From the NCBI RefSeq assembly GCF_001439925.1, contig NZ_LMBV01000006.1:220-64219 (forward strand): a stretch of 64,000 bases of DNA. Reading direction: 5' to 3'. The DNA comes from Peribacillus muralis. Lineage in GTDB: Bacteria; Bacillota; Bacilli; Bacillales; DSM-1321. The notes below the pieces were generated by a model. That model was given only the letters and a program-made list of their open reading frames with translations. It was not told the DNA's origin and ran no database searches. The position numbers and the translations under genes are program-made. Below, in pieces: positions 42,772 to 53,404 of this stretch (position 1 is the first letter of the stretch; each line of letters starts with the position of its first letter).

Positions 42772-43307
42772 ATACTTTCCCCCTTTAGAAATAAAACACT
42801 TTTTTATTAAATTTCTATAATGTTTAAGACAATATTTCAAGTTTTGTATATACTTTTTTCAATTCATGAAATAGAGTTCTTGGTCCAGCTTTATCATCTT
42901 TGGCATAAATAAAGAATCGCGAGCAATTGCATGGACTGACAAACTATAATCATGTTATCCGTCCAGTTAGTGCCCATAAATCAATGATAACCAAAAATAC
43001 AAACAAGCAATGCCATAATCACAATCATAATGGTAAGCCAATCAGTTTTTTTATATTTAAGTGAACAGTGGAAGGAAGATAATATCCTATCTCTTTACAG
43101 TTTACTTCTGAAGTATCTTTGTCCGGAAGTGACGCTCTTCTATTCTCCTTTAGATCGCTTAGGTTTTACTTAGTTGATACGATTGCCAGGGGTGTTGTAG
43201 ATAATCCATCAACTTGTTTTCCCCCTCCTTCCTATATACTAATTATACTAGATTGAACTCTGCTAATTTCCCTAGAATAGCTAAATATTTCTAATATCCT
43301 AATGATA

Positions 43308-43662
43308 AAGCCTCAAGAAAAATAAAAGTAGCAATGTAAAATTTCAAAATAAAATCACCTTCCTGAAATGCTCATATAACTATGTTAAGTCCATACTAAA
43401 ACTTTCGGATAATCTACATTTCATTTATACGGTTTGTTCAAATATCATTGATAAGGGAATTTTAAAGTGTGCTGAAGGTTTAGAAAATCATTTTGTCGTT
43501 TCTGCTTTTGGTAGAGCCAGTCAATCCCAATATGATACACAAGCAGTTTCTTATGATGGTAAGCTATCACATTAGATAAATATTCATGTTACTCAAAATA
43601 TACAGGGCTCCTCTGCAGAAAACTTTTCAGAAGTTATAGGAAAAAAAAGCATGGACCAATAA
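43308..43662 (+). pseudogene. Interrupted open frame, gene remnant
   Basis: A + strand frame stays open from about 43308 to TAG at 43573-43575 (LSDNLHFIYTVCSNIIDKG, then VVSAFGRASQSQYDTQAVSYDG) and continues after the stop to TAA at 43662 (HVTQNIQGSSAENF). It has no ATG or ribosome binding site. I do not recognise it. It may be a 3' remnant of a lost gene. Confidence 0.3.
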
Positions 43663-43684
43663 AAGTCGTCACTAAACAAAAAAA

Positions 43685-43719
43685 CAATGGAAACCCCCTT
43701 TACATCAGGGTTTCCATTG
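43685..43719 (-). terminator. mutL terminator
   Basis: CAATGGAAACCC and GGGTTTCCATTG pair perfectly, 8 bp past the mutL stop; TTTTTTTG follows on the minus strand. Confidence 0.8.
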
Positions 43720-43726
43720 CTTTAAA

Positions 43727-45667
43727 TTACATGACCCGTTTAAACATTTTTTCCATTTCATATATGGAATAGGAGATGATGATGGGCCTTCCGTGTGGGC
43801 ACGTGAAGGGATCAGTCGAGCTCCTTAGTTCATCGAGCAGTGCTTGTATTTCATCATTGCGCAGATGACGGTTTGCCTTGATGGAGGCTTTGCAGCTCAT
43901 CATGATGGCTGCTTCTTCGCGCAGTTTTTTGATGTCGACCTTTTTCATCGACAGCAATTGTTCGATCATTTCTTCGAGGATTTCCTGTTCAATTCCTTTC
44001 GGGAACCATTGCGGATGTGACCGGACAATGTAGGCGTTGTAGCCAAACTCCTCTAAATAGACGCCGACTTTTTCCAGCTCATGCTGATATTCATTTATTC
44101 GGATGCATTGATCTGTTGAAAATTCAAGCGTGATCGGGACGAGCATATCTTGCAGCTCATTTTCGACTTGCCCGACTTTTTCTTTATAATATTCATATTT
44201 GATCCGTTCCTGGGCTGCGTGTTGATCGATGATATATAAGCCATTTTCGTTTTGGGCGAATATATACGTTCCATGCATTTGGCCGATTGGGTACATTGGC
44301 GGAACTCGGCTTGCCGATTCATCCGCCTCGACTTCTTCCTCTACTGTATAGGTGGTATATTTTTCAGCCGAATCGTAATATGGTTTACTTTCGCCCTCCG
44401 GTAAGACCGGGATATAGACGTCCGCCTCCTGCTGCTGATCCTCATTGCTGTAGATTAATTCCTTGAGCGGTTCGAGATTAAAATCTGCAATAAAATTCTC
44501 ATGATTTTTTTGTTCCTGCTTTTCACGGATCAATGTATCCTTTAACCGCGACGCTTCTTTCTTCGCTTCTTCAAGGACACGCTTGCCGCTCTCCACGACA
44601 TGGTCCAAATCCAACGTGGTTTGCTCACTTTTCACCTGTTCCGGCTTAGGGGCAGGCGGTGCATACCCACTGGGAATGAGAGATAGCTTTTTAAACGCCG
44701 ATTTAATCGTTTCCGATACTAAGCTGTACAATTCTTGTTCCTTGCTGAGCCTTACCTCCATTTTGGATGGATGGACGTTGACATCGACAAGTATCGGATC
44801 CATTTCGATATTCAGCAAAGCGATTGGAAAGCGGCCAATTGGAAGAAGCGTATGATATCCATCGAGAATCGCCTTCACAAGTGCATAGTTTTTAATGAAA
44901 CGGCCGTTTATCATGGTTGATATATAATTCCTTGAGGCGCGGGTGATCTCAGGCATCACGATATAGCCAGATAATGTGAAGTCCAAGGAGCTTGCCTGAA
45001 CGGGTATCATCTTTTTGGCAATATTCGTACCATAAATGGCCGCCAGCACCTGCCTGACATCACCGTTACCATTCGTATGCAGGATACGCTTCTCATTATG
45101 TGATAATCGTACCGAAACATCCGGGTGCGAAAGTGCTAGCCTATTGGCGACATCGGTAATATTTCCAAGCTCGGTATGAATGGTTTTCATATATTTCAAC
45201 CTTGCCGGTGTATTGAAAAATAAATCGGAAACGAGGATATCCGTTCCTTTACGGCTCGACGAAGCCTCAAGCTCCCTAACCATGCCGCCTTCGAGGAGAA
45301 TACGCGTTCCTGCCCCGTCACCAGTGCTCGTTTTCATCTCGAAGCGGGAAACGGATGCAATACTTGGCATCGCTTCACCACGGAAACCTAGCGTTCGAAT
45401 TCGGAATAAGTCATTTTCATCTTTTATTTTACTTGTAGCGTGACGTTTAAATGCCGCCTCTACATCATCAGCCAATATCCCATCGCCATTATCGACAATC
45501 CGAATCGATCCAAGTCCTGCTTCGACCAATTCAATTTCTATGATGGTACTGTTTGCGTCTATCGCGTTTTCAACAAGTTCCTTAACGACTGAGGCAGGGC
45601 GTTCTACAACTTCGCCAGCTGCGATTTTATTCGATAAAGACTCGTCCAGCTGTTTGATTTTCCCCAT
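43727..45667 (-). CDS. mutL: DNA mismatch repair protein MutL
   Basis: Links mismatch recognition by MutS to strand repair (646 aa). GHKL ATPase motifs appear early ([27 protein letters not shown]). The C-terminal dimerisation/endonuclease domain has [11 protein letters not shown] with the conserved D-Q-H-A, and a C-terminal [12 protein letters not shown] and [12 protein letters not shown] with zinc-site Cys/His. These endonuclease motifs are expected in Gram-positive MutL. Directly follows mutS with 23 bp between them, so one operon. Confidence 0.95.
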   Translation of the reverse strand: MGKIKQLDESLSNKIAAGEVVERPASVVKELVENAIDANSTIIEIELVEAGLGSIRIVDNGDGILADDVEAAFKRHATSKIKDENDLFRIRTLGFRGEAMPSIASVSRFEMKTSTGDGAGTRILLEGGMVRELEASSSRKGTDILVSDLFFNTPARLKYMKTIHTELGNITDVANRLALSHPDVSVRLSHNEKRILHTNGNGDVRQVLAAIYGTNIAKKMIPVQASSLDFTLSGYIVMPEITRASRNYISTMINGRFIKNYALVKAILDGYHTLLPIGRFPIALLNIEMDPILVDVNVHPSKMEVRLSKEQELYSLVSETIKSAFKKLSLIPSGYAPPAPKPEQVKSEQTTLDLDHVVESGKRVLEEAKKEASRLKDTLIREKQEQKNHENFIADFNLEPLKELIYSNEDQQQEADVYIPVLPEGESKPYYDSAEKYTTYTVEEEVEADESASRVPPMYPIGQMHGTYIFAQNENGLYIIDQHAAQERIKYEYYKEKVGQVENELQDMLVPITLEFSTDQCIRINEYQHELEKVGVYLEEFGYNAYIVRSHPQWFPKGIEQEILEEMIEQLLSMKKVDIKKLREEAAIMMSCKASIKANRHLRNDEIQALLDELRSSTDPFTCPHGRPIIISYSIYEMEKMFKRVM

Positions 45668-45690
45668 TTCTATCGCCTCGCTTTATTTTC

Positions 45691-48315
45691 TCATTTCAAT
45701 TTTTTATGCAATTTATAAAGGATATTCATCGCCTCCAGTGGCGTCATTTCCAGAATATCAAGAGATTTAATATCATCGAGCACCTTTTTTTCCTTAGATG
45801 AGGAAGTCGCTTTCCCTTTAGGAGACTCTTCGCCAAAGAAGGAAAGCTGGGCCTCAGCGGCAGATTCCGCTGCCACTTCGGCAATAGGAGCTTTTACCGG
45901 ATCAACCGGCTGTTCAGGCATTGCCTTTGCTTGTCCATTTTCTTTCTCTAAATGTGTTAATATCGCTGCCGCCCGCTCAATTAACGGCTTCGGTAAATCA
46001 GCAAGCTTGGCCACATGAATTCCGTAGCTTTTATCCGCTGGTCCTTCCTTGATTTTATGAAGGAAAACGACATTTCCATTTTGCTCAATCGCACTGACAT
46101 GGATATTACTTAACTTAGGTAATTCCGATGCCAAAACGGTCAATTCGTGATAATGCGTTGAAAAAAGGGTTTTTGCCCCTATTTCTTCATGAATATATTC
46201 AATGATGGCTTGGGCAAGAGCCATTCCATCATAAGTGGATGTTCCCCGTCCGATTTCATCAAATAATATCAAGCTATTTTCGGTTGCATTCATGATCGCA
46301 TTTCGCGCTTCAAGCATCTCGACCATGAATGTGCTCTGGCCTGAAATCAAATCATCTGCTGCGCCAATCCTGGTAAATACTTTATCAAATATAGGCAACT
46401 CGGCTATGCTTGCCGAAACGAAGCAGCCAATTTGCGCCAATATCGATGTCAACGCAACCTGGCGCATATATGTGCTTTTCCCCGACATATTGGGTCCTGT
46501 TATCAAGAGCAGCTCCCGCTCAGGATCCATCATGCAATCATTGGGGACATACTCCTGTGATTGGAGGACTTTCTCCACAACTGGATGACGTCCTTCCTTC
46601 AAAACGATTCTCCGACTATCTGAAAAGACAGGCTTCACATAATGACGTTCTTCACTGATTGTTGCAAAGCATTGCAGAACATCCAGTTCACTGACGCCCT
46701 TGGCTAACTCCTGTAAACGGGGGATATAGCTTTTAACCTCTTCACGTAGATTAAGGAATAAGTCATATTCCAAACCGATGCTTTTTTCTTCTGCTTGTAA
46801 AATCAAAGCTTCCTTTTCTTTTAATTCAGGTGTGATATACCGCTCGGCATTCGTTAACGTTTGCTTCCGTTCATAGCGCCCTTCTTCAAGCAAATGCAAA
46901 TTGGCCCGAGTGACTTCAATATAATAGCCAAATACACGATTATAGCCGATTTTCAATGATTTGATCCCTGTGCGTTCACGCTCTTGGCGTTCCAGCTGAG
47001 CAATCCACGTTTTTCCGTTTCGGCTGGCATCTCTGTATGTATCCAGCTCCTTATGGAAACCATCGTGAATGATATTTCCTTCCTTGACGGACAACGGGGG
47101 ATTTTCAACGAGCGCAGTTTCCAGCAGATCCGTCACTTCTTCACACGGATCCAACTTGTCGGCAAGAATCGAAATGTCGTGATTGGAGTCCAGCGACTTG
47201 ACGATTTCACGGATGATCGGCACTTGTTGCAAGGAGCGCTTCAACTGAATCAGGTCCCTTGCATTCACATTACCAAAGGCGACCCTTCCCGCAAGCCGCT
47301 CCAAGTCGTATACTTCCTTCAGGCGTTCACGTAAATCCTGCCGTTCAAAGTATTGATTTTTCAAGGTTTCAACAAGGCTTTGTCTTCGCTCGATCTGTTT
47401 TTTATTAATGAGCGGCCTATCAATCCATTGCTTCAGCATCCTTCCGCCCATCGCTGTTTTCGTCTCATCAAGCAGCCATAATAATGAACCTTTTTTTCCT
47501 TTGGAACGGATGGTTTCGGTCAATTCCAAATTCCGTTTGCTATAATAATCGATTTTCATATATTGGGACGTTTCATAAGCCAGCACCGGCTGTAAATGAT
47601 CCAGGCTGCGCTTTTGGGTACGATATAGATAATTCAATAAACGGGAGGTGGTTGTAGCTTGTTTTGAATCTTTCAGTTGCTGCAATAAGGAAAGAAACGA
47701 CTCACTTTCGATCAGGTTATTCTCGATCGATAAGGCTGCAGCGCCCCGTTCTTGGAGCTTCTTCTTCCAATCTTCATTGAAATCATCTGCAATGACCACT
47801 TCGCTCGCACCAAGGATCGCAAATTCATTGAGAACTTCTTCGAAACTCTCAATTAAAGTGACCTTATTTTCCCCAGTCGAAAGATCATTGTATCCGAACC
47901 CAAATTGACCATCTGGAAAAGAAGTGATGGTCGCAATATAATTATTTTCCTTTTCACGTAGCCCTTTGCTATCCATTTTCGTTCCCGGTGTAATCAGCTG
48001 GACCACTTCCCTGCGCACTACACCTTTTGCTTGTTTTGGGTCTTCGGTCTGCTCACATATCGCTACTTTAAACCCTTTTTCTATCAATATATCAATATAG
48101 TTAGGAGCCGAGTGATAGGGAATGCCGCACATCGGAATTCGCTCTTCACTTCCACCTTCCCGGCTCGTCAAGGTGATTTCAAGCTCCTGGGAGGCATTCA
48201 GTGCATCGTCAAAAAACATCTCATAAAAATCGCCTAAGCGAAAAAATAAAAAGGCATCTTGATACTCTGCCTTAATTTTTAAATATTGCTGTATCATCGG
48301 AGTATATCCAGCCAT
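45691..48315 (-). CDS. mutS: DNA mismatch recognition protein MutS
   Basis: Recognises mispairs (874 aa). The mismatch-binding Phe lies in [12 protein letters not shown] near residue 25, where Phe-x-Glu is seen as FYEMF. The ABC ATPase has [13 protein letters not shown] as Walker [13 protein letters not shown] and FSTHYHELT. The C-terminal tail carries QLSFFGEE, the usual sliding-clamp-binding motif. I chose the ATG at 48315 ([12 protein letters not shown], the family start). The in-frame ATG at 48354 has GAAGGA in front and is possible. Confidence 0.95.
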   Translation of the reverse strand: MAGYTPMIQQYLKIKAEYQDAFLFFRLGDFYEMFFDDALNASQELEITLTSREGGSEERIPMCGIPYHSAPNYIDILIEKGFKVAICEQTEDPKQAKGVVRREVVQLITPGTKMDSKGLREKENNYIATITSFPDGQFGFGYNDLSTGENKVTLIESFEEVLNEFAILGASEVVIADDFNEDWKKKLQERGAAALSIENNLIESESFLSLLQQLKDSKQATTTSRLLNYLYRTQKRSLDHLQPVLAYETSQYMKIDYYSKRNLELTETIRSKGKKGSLLWLLDETKTAMGGRMLKQWIDRPLINKKQIERRQSLVETLKNQYFERQDLRERLKEVYDLERLAGRVAFGNVNARDLIQLKRSLQQVPIIREIVKSLDSNHDISILADKLDPCEEVTDLLETALVENPPLSVKEGNIIHDGFHKELDTYRDASRNGKTWIAQLERQERERTGIKSLKIGYNRVFGYYIEVTRANLHLLEEGRYERKQTLTNAERYITPELKEKEALILQAEEKSIGLEYDLFLNLREEVKSYIPRLQELAKGVSELDVLQCFATISEERHYVKPVFSDSRRIVLKEGRHPVVEKVLQSQEYVPNDCMMDPERELLLITGPNMSGKSTYMRQVALTSILAQIGCFVSASIAELPIFDKVFTRIGAADDLISGQSTFMVEMLEARNAIMNATENSLILFDEIGRGTSTYDGMALAQAIIEYIHEEIGAKTLFSTHYHELTVLASELPKLSNIHVSAIEQNGNVVFLHKIKEGPADKSYGIHVAKLADLPKPLIERAAAILTHLEKENGQAKAMPEQPVDPVKAPIAEVAAESAAEAQLSFFGEESPKGKATSSSKEKKVLDDIKSLDILEMTPLEAMNILYKLHKKLK

Positions 48316-48491
48316 TCCTTCAAAACCTTTCCAAACTTTAATCTGTTTTCTCATTCATGTCCTTCATTATAACATACGCGAAAGCAACATTGCCTGTATT
48401 CAAAATTGCATGGAAAATCAATCAGCCAGTAAAAAAATGGACCAAGCCAGCAATAACGGGTAAGCACTTGTCTCCATTCAAAATAAATAAA

Positions 48492-48516
48492 ACCGGATGA
48501 AAAATTGTCATCCGGT
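48492..48516 (-). terminator. cotE terminator
   Basis: ACCGGATGA and TCATCCGGT pair perfectly; TTTTATTTATTT follows on the minus strand, about 20 bp past the cotE stop. Confidence 0.7.
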
Positions 48517-48536
48517 AGGTAGTTACTTTCTATAAT

Positions 48537-49076
48537 TTATTCGTCTTCGAATTCATCTAAGAAATCCGGATCTAAATCTTCGAATTCCTCATCATCGAAA
48601 TCACAGCCCCAGTCATCCTCACAGCGGCCATCTGGACTAACGGCGACACAAATTTTCGTTTCGCCGACGACCTCCACAAAGAATTCCCTTTCCACATGGA
48701 CAATGATTTTTTGTCCGCATGGCGAGATGCAAGCTTCTAAACAATTCGGCTGTTGGACAGCTTTTGCAACGATTTCATGGTCATCAAGGCAATCGGGATC
48801 ACGGTATTTCAGCGAAATCACGTCGGTATATTGCACCTTTTCAGTTACAACTTCCGTTTTTGAATTATGGTTATAGGAATACCAAACGTTGATTTCGTAG
48901 CTGCCGTGAATTTCTACCTTTTTGCCGGCTTTCTTTGCATCGTATTTATGGTTGATGATCCAACAACCTAGAATGCTAGAAGGATGATGAGCCGGGCAAA
49001 TGGTGTGAGAGGACTTTGTGAATTTACGTCCCTTTGCCACCACCGCTTTAGTAATTATCTCTCTATATTGTGACAT
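48537..49076 (-). CDS. cotE: Outer spore coat morphogenetic protein CotE
   Basis: Organises the outer coat of the endospore (179 aa, normal length). Its start [20 protein letters not shown] is followed by the conserved [20 protein letters not shown], and a very acidic tail ([18 protein letters not shown]) ends it. Starts behind GGAGGG. It lies between mutS and ricA as in B. subtilis, and is set off from ricA by a terminator, so it has its own sporulation promoter (candidate at 49109-49136). Confidence 0.95.
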   Translation of the reverse strand: MSQYREIITKAVVAKGRKFTKSSHTICPAHHPSSILGCWIINHKYDAKKAGKKVEIHGSYEINVWYSYNHNSKTEVVTEKVQYTDVISLKYRDPDCLDDHEIVAKAVQQPNCLEACISPCGQKIIVHVEREFFVEVVGETKICVAVSPDGRCEDDWGCDFDDEEFEDLDPDFLDEFEDE

Positions 49077-49108
49077 GCTAGCGAACCCTCCTCATACAGT
49101 TTCCATTC

Positions 49109-49136
49109 ATCCTATGCGTGGTAAAAGTCTAGTGTG
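49109..49136 (-). promoter_or_regulatory. Candidate sigma-K promoter of cotE
   Basis: On the minus strand CACAC (49136-49132) and CATAGGAT (49116-49109) with 15 bp between them fit sigma-K (AC near -35, CATAnnnT at -10). It lies about 35 bp before the cotE start. B. subtilis cotE uses sigma-E and sigma-K promoters. Confidence 0.45.
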
Positions 49137-49254
49137 CGTAGAATTTTTTATGTTTGGAAACTGCTGTAATGTTTTAAATCTAGGTTATTTTATGCGCATG
49201 TTTTGGGATATGTGTCACGAATGGGCGCTGTATAAGGATTCCCGGGGTTAAAAA

Positions 49255-49281
49255 AAGCCCTTCTATTTATCAGAAGGGCTT
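49255..49281 (-). terminator. Terminator after ricA
   Basis: AAGCCCTTCT and AGAAGGGCTT pair perfectly; TTTTTT follows on the minus strand, 9 bp past the ricA stop. Confidence 0.8.
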
Positions 49282-49289
49282 CTTGATAT

Positions 49290-49718
49290 TCATGAACAGC
49301 TTCCGCCGCCAGCTTGTACCTGTGAACCTGTTTCGCCACGAAGGATATCTCCTTCAGTTGCTTCAATGATCAAGTCCGTCACCTTATTCGATACTTGTGA
49401 AGATACCATTTGCAATAAATCATTGACGTCAACTTGCGATTGTTTGAATTGTTGCACGATTGGAAGCTCATCCAATTGTTTTTCCAGCGCATCGATTTTG
49501 GCCTGAACTTGGTTATACGCCTTTTCCTTGCCATAATGCTGGAAATTAACCGCCTGTTTTTGCAAGCTCTTGATACTGGCGATCATTTCGCGGATTTTTT
49601 GGTTTTCATTGATGTGAGCTTCTGCCCGTTTAAAGAAATCGACTTCTTCTGTGCTGGCAATCATTTCAGCAAGCTCTGCCGCTTTTGTCAGAATGTCATC
49701 TTTAGTATATTTCGTCAT
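49290..49718 (-). CDS. ricA: RicA (YmcA), Y-complex subunit
   Basis: Small helical protein (142 aa, coiled-coil character throughout) of the RicAFT complex that aids RNase Y in mRNA processing and affects biofilm and sporulation in B. subtilis. The ATG at 49718 follows GAGGTGGAG, one base after the miaB stop. The C-terminus ends in GGGSCS, a cysteine that in the family helps bind an Fe-S cluster. Directly coupled to miaB. Confidence 0.93.
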   Translation of the reverse strand: MTKYTKDDILTKAAELAEMIASTEEVDFFKRAEAHINENQKIREMIASIKSLQKQAVNFQHYGKEKAYNQVQAKIDALEKQLDELPIVQQFKQSQVDVNDLLQMVSSQVSNKVTDLIIEATEGDILRGETGSQVQAGGGSCS

Positions 49719-49719
49719 C

Positions 49720-51264
49720 TTACTCCACCTCGATTGCCGCTGCTTCTTCGACCATATCTCCATTTAATGACCATGTTTTCGTTCCAGTGATTTTCACTTT
49801 CACGATTTGACCGATCGAAGATTTTGGTCCCTTGAAGTTCACGAGCTTATTTTTCGTTGTATAACCTGCTAATACTTCCGCATTCTTCTTGCTTTCACCC
49901 TCTACTAGCACTTCAACGATTTGACCGTCATACTCTTTCATTTTCAAGGCGCATGTTTCATTAACGAGAGCATTCAGGCGCTGCAGGCGCTCTTTTTTCA
50001 CTTCCATCGGTACGTTATCCTGCATTTTAGCAGCCGGTGTCCCTTCGCGTGGGGAATAAATGTACGTGTATGCTGCATCGAAACCGACTTCACGGTATAG
50101 AGACATCGTTTCTTCAAAATGCTCTTCCGTTTCATTCGGATAGCCTACAATGATATCTGTCGTTAATGACGCACTTGGAATAGCTTCCTTGATCTTCTTC
50201 ACTAACTCCAAATACTGTTCACGTGTATATTTACGAGCCATGATTTTAAGTGTTTCCGTACTTCCCGATTGAACAGGAAGGTGGATGTGATCAACAAGAT
50301 TTCCGCCTTTAGCAAGAACTTCAATCAAGTGATCATCAAAATCACGAGGATGACTCGTCGTAAACCGAATTCGCGGGATGTCGATTTTGCGGATTTCATC
50401 CATCAAATCACCGAAACGATATTCGATATCAGTAAAATCTTTTCCATATGCATTGACATTCTGTCCGAGTAAGGTAATTTCTTTGTAGCCCTGAGCGGCT
50501 AGATGACGCACTTCCTGGATGATATCTTCAGGTCTGCGGCTTCTTTCCTTCCCTCTTGTGTAAGGGACGATGCAATATGTACAAAACTTGTCACAGCCAT
50601 ACATGATATTGACCCAAGCCTTCGTTTTACCTTTACGTATCTTTGGAAGGTTTTCAATTACATCTCCTTCTTTAGACCAAACCTCGATAACCATTTCCTT
50701 GGAAAGATAGGCTTCATTAAGAATTTGCGGCAGACGGTGGATATTATGCGTTCCGAAAATCATATCCACAAAATGGTGTTTTTCCAGAATTCTCTTCACG
50801 ACTGATTCTTCCTGCGACATACAGCCGCAAACACCAAGCAATAAATCCGGCTTTTCCAACTTCAATGATTTTAGATGTCCCAATTCACCAAACACTTTAT
50901 TCTCTGCGCCTTCCCTGATCGCACATGTGTTAAGTAAAATGACATTAGCATCATCCACCGTATTTGTCGGCTGATAGCCAAGAGCCGTAAAAATGCCCGC
51001 CATCACCTCTGTGTCATGTTCGTTCATTTGGCAGCCGTATGTACGAATGTAAAACTTTTTGCCTTCTCCCATTCCACGAAATGCTTCTGGAATCGCAAAA
51101 TCATCATGATATTCTACTTCTTCTTTACCTCGCTTTTTCGCATCTTTTAATGAAGGCGGAATATAAACGGCTTGAAAGTATTTGCTATAATCCCTATCGG
51201 ATTTTTTGTCCGCTGGATTTTCAGCATTCACTTGCTGTGATTCTAATCGTTGTTTCTCGTTCAT
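49720..51264 (-). CDS. miaB: tRNA-2-methylthio-N6-dimethylallyladenosine synthase
   Basis: Radical SAM enzyme (514 aa) that adds the 2-methylthio group to isopentenyl-A37 in tRNA. An N-terminal UPF0004 region ([35 protein letters not shown]) holds the second cluster's three Cys. The radical SAM motif CDKFCTYC and a C-terminal TRAM domain follow. The first 65 residues (rich in Lys/Glu) are an extension usual in Bacillus MiaB (YmcB). ATG follows AAAGGAG. Ends one base before ricA. Confidence 0.95.
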   Translation of the reverse strand: MNEKQRLESQQVNAENPADKKSDRDYSKYFQAVYIPPSLKDAKKRGKEEVEYHDDFAIPEAFRGMGEGKKFYIRTYGCQMNEHDTEVMAGIFTALGYQPTNTVDDANVILLNTCAIREGAENKVFGELGHLKSLKLEKPDLLLGVCGCMSQEESVVKRILEKHHFVDMIFGTHNIHRLPQILNEAYLSKEMVIEVWSKEGDVIENLPKIRKGKTKAWVNIMYGCDKFCTYCIVPYTRGKERSRRPEDIIQEVRHLAAQGYKEITLLGQNVNAYGKDFTDIEYRFGDLMDEIRKIDIPRIRFTTSHPRDFDDHLIEVLAKGGNLVDHIHLPVQSGSTETLKIMARKYTREQYLELVKKIKEAIPSASLTTDIIVGYPNETEEHFEETMSLYREVGFDAAYTYIYSPREGTPAAKMQDNVPMEVKKERLQRLNALVNETCALKMKEYDGQIVEVLVEGESKKNAEVLAGYTTKNKLVNFKGPKSSIGQIVKVKITGTKTWSLNGDMVEEAAAIEVE

Positions 51265-51706
51265 AGTTATTCTCCTTTCAAAATAGTTAGTTTATTTCTT
51301 TCACCAACTATTTCAAGACCTATCTTGTTTCCAATCACTTTTATGCAGCTTTCTTTTTGGAATTACCAGTAATGATTAGTTTTTTAGTGTGATATATCCA
51401 CATTAACATAGTATAAAGCTTTTAAGAACAAGAAACAATCATTCTGTCATGTCATCTGCAATTGTAAGAAATTCTTCACAAATGGAAATTACCCTATCAT
51501 GACGAAGCCTGGATTTCCCTCGATTGGACGAATTTTGCTTTTTCTTTAGTAACTTATCGGATGACTTATTTTTTCACAGCTATATCATATGCAGACGATC
51601 CGATTTACTCTTGAGTTTGGATGATTTACTCGCGAGTTTGGGCCGCTTACTCTTCATTTGGCTTCCTCGCGAGTGTCACCCGTTTACACGTGAACGTTCT
51701 CTCTTT
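51265..51706. other. Intergenic with the second ~21-bp repeat array
   Basis: About 440 bp between miaB and tdh, where B. subtilis carries kbl. I see no kbl remnant. The stretch holds an AT-rich half and the degenerate repeat array at 51600-51690. Confidence 0.5.
51600..51690. repeat. Degenerate ~21-bp tandem repeat array, second copy
   Basis: Successive units of about 20-21 bp share the core TTTACTCGCGAGTTTG, e.g. GATTTACTCTTGAGTTTG, GATGATTTACTCGCGAGTTTG and GGCCGCTTACTCTTCATTTG. Matches the array at 145-270 in unit and spacing. Confidence 0.6.
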
Positions 51707-52750
51707 TCAAGGAATCAGGAGCACTTTGCCACATTGGCCTTTGATCATCAAATCAAATCCTTTTTCAAATTCGCTTAGCGAAAAACGATGCGTAATCATC
51801 GGTTTTACATCCACCTTCCCGCTTCCAAGTAAACTTGACACCTGCTGCCAGGTTGAAAACATTTTCCTCCCGGTAATTCCTTGGATGGTAAGGCCCTTGA
51901 ATACTATATCCTCCGTTATATTAAGCATGACGGGTTGAGAGGGCAAACTTAATATTGATATCCTTCCTCCGTTCGCCGCCATCTTAAATCCTTGTTGGAT
52001 AGCGGCAGGATTACCGCTCATTTCGCAAACTACATCCACCCCATCCGCATTTGTGAGACCTTTCGTTATTTCCAATGGATCCTGGTCAATCGAGTGAATG
52101 AGGTGTGTGGCACCCATCTTTTTGGCCAGCTGAAGGCGGTAATCATTAATATCAAGAGCCAACACTTTGTCTGCACCTGCGGCCTTTGCCACAGCCACTG
52201 CCATAAGCCCAATCGGTCCACAGCCAATGATGGCCACCGTTTTCCCAAGCACTTCCCCTGCAAGCACGGTATGGACCGCATTCCCCATCGGCTCTTGGAT
52301 GGTAGCCACATCGTGGGGCATATCACTTGAATTTTTCCATAGGTTCTTGGCGGGCAGGGCGATATACTCCGCAAAGCACCCCTGTGTATCGAGACCGATT
52401 ATGATTGTGTTTTTACAAACATGAAACTGTCCGGTTAAACATTGCCGGCATCTACCGCAAACGATATGTGTTTCTGCGGATACAAGCTCACCAACTGAAA
52501 CATTGACCACATTTGCTCCTATTTCCACTACTTCTCCGGAAAATTCATGTCCAAACACATATGGTGGATTCACTCTTCCCTGTGACCACTTATCCCAAGT
52601 ATATATATGGATATCCGTTCCGCAGATCGAAGCCATATTTACGCGGATTAGAACCTCGTCTACACCGATATCCGGAATATCCACAACTTGCATTTGCGCT
52701 CCATAGCCTCGGTGATGTTTGACAATGGCTTTCATTTTTCCTCTCGACAT
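51707..52750 (-). CDS. tdh: L-threonine 3-dehydrogenase
   Basis: Zinc-dependent medium-chain dehydrogenase (347 aa) that oxidises threonine to 2-amino-3-oxobutyrate. Catalytic-zinc Cys in ASICGTDIHIY, FGHEFSG, structural-zinc cysteines in CGRCRQCLTGQFHVC, Rossmann GCGPIGL and GITGRKMFSTW typical of Tdh. ATG at 52750 follows AGGGGG; the frame to 52789 is untranslated. kbl, the usual partner ligase, is not beside it here. Sequence agrees with B. subtilis Tdh through most of its length. Confidence 0.92.
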   Translation of the reverse strand: MSRGKMKAIVKHHRGYGAQMQVVDIPDIGVDEVLIRVNMASICGTDIHIYTWDKWSQGRVNPPYVFGHEFSGEVVEIGANVVNVSVGELVSAETHIVCGRCRQCLTGQFHVCKNTIIIGLDTQGCFAEYIALPAKNLWKNSSDMPHDVATIQEPMGNAVHTVLAGEVLGKTVAIIGCGPIGLMAVAVAKAAGADKVLALDINDYRLQLAKKMGATHLIHSIDQDPLEITKGLTNADGVDVVCEMSGNPAAIQQGFKMAANGGRISILSLPSQPVMLNITEDIVFKGLTIQGITGRKMFSTWQQVSSLLGSGKVDVKPMITHRFSLSEFEKGFDLMIKGQCGKVLLIP

Positions 52751-52983
52751 ATACATTCCCCCTGAAATAGGGCTGTTCTTTTTATGCACCTTAATATGAA
52801 AAGATATGAAAACCTATTTGAAAAAATGCCATAAATGCTTTCGCAACAGCCAGTTCACATTATTTACAGATGATTAGGGGTAATCGTACATTTTTGATAA
52901 ATCGGACATGTTTTTATAGCATCCTGTCTCCTCTTGAATAAGATATCTTGTACCACAAAAAAACAAACCTAGGAGTGACTTAT

Positions 52984-53307
52984 ATGTCATGTAACAATAA
53001 TTATAATTACCGTAATAATAATAACAACGATAACGATAGGATCGCAGACGATTTTTGTCGTGCTGTGAAGCGTTGTCAAAAACGCGACAACGATCGCGAT
53101 CGGGACTGCGACCGCGATCGGGACCGCGACCGGGACCGCGACCGGGACTGCGACCGCGACCGTAATCGGGACCGCGACCAACACCATTATCACTATCACA
53201 ACAACAACAATAACAACAACAGTTGTTGTAGAAGAAACCGTTGCAATTTCTTCTCATTCGGCTGCGGATGTAACCGCAACAATGGCGGATGCAACAACGG
53301 TTGGTAA
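52984..53307 (+). CDS. Arg-Asp repeat, Asn/Cys-rich protein, possible spore coat
   Basis: A 107-aa low-complexity protein. An Asn-rich start (MSCNNNYNYRNNNN) leads to a central Arg-Asp dipeptide tract of about 30 residues (DRDRDCDRDRD ...), His/Asn runs (HHYHYHNNNNN) and a Cys/Asn-rich end (GCGCNRNNGGCNNGW). The tract is encoded by near-perfect 12-bp DNA repeats (CGGGACCGCGAC). ATG follows AGGAG. Composition suggests a coat or surface protein (compare CotG-type Lys/Arg repeats), but I know no close family. It is the only + strand gene in its block and lies in a mostly sporulation context. Confidence 0.65.
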   Translation: MSCNNNYNYRNNNNNDNDRIADDFCRAVKRCQKRDNDRDRDCDRDRDRDRDRDRDCDRDRNRDRDQHHYHYHNNNNNNNSCCRRNRCNFFSFGCGCNRNNGGCNNGW

Positions 53308-53362
53308 GCTAAAACAAAGAGGTTAGGAAATAACTCTTTGTAAGTGCTTTTCAATTATGTAC

Positions 53363-53401
53363 AAAAAAGGTTCACCCCAATTTAAGGGGTGAACCTTTTT
53401 G
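53363..53401. terminator. Bidirectional terminator between the RD-repeat gene and korB
   Basis: AAAAAAGGTTCACCCC pairs with GGGGTGAACCTTTTT around a short loop; runs of T on both strands. The two convergent genes both end here. Confidence 0.85.
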
Positions 53402-53404
53402 TTT

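Larger units (their letters stand above)
42841..43726. other. Gene-poor, decaying region before mutL
   Basis: About 890 bp with no intact gene. It holds the interrupted frame at about 43308-43662, a minus-strand fragment near 42990-43060 that reads as the tail of a small membrane peptide, and the mutL terminator. Confidence 0.4.

Noticed and set aside
42980-43065. Minus-strand fragment KKTDWLTIMIVIMALLVCIFGYH
   Set aside because: Looks like a tail of a small membrane peptide but there is no start codon or ribosome binding site, so I only noted it as a possible remnant.
52874-53257. Long minus-strand frame opposite the Arg-Asp repeat gene
   Set aside because: It is a consequence of stop-free 12-bp repeats, has no ribosome binding site, and reads as a mirror of the repeat.
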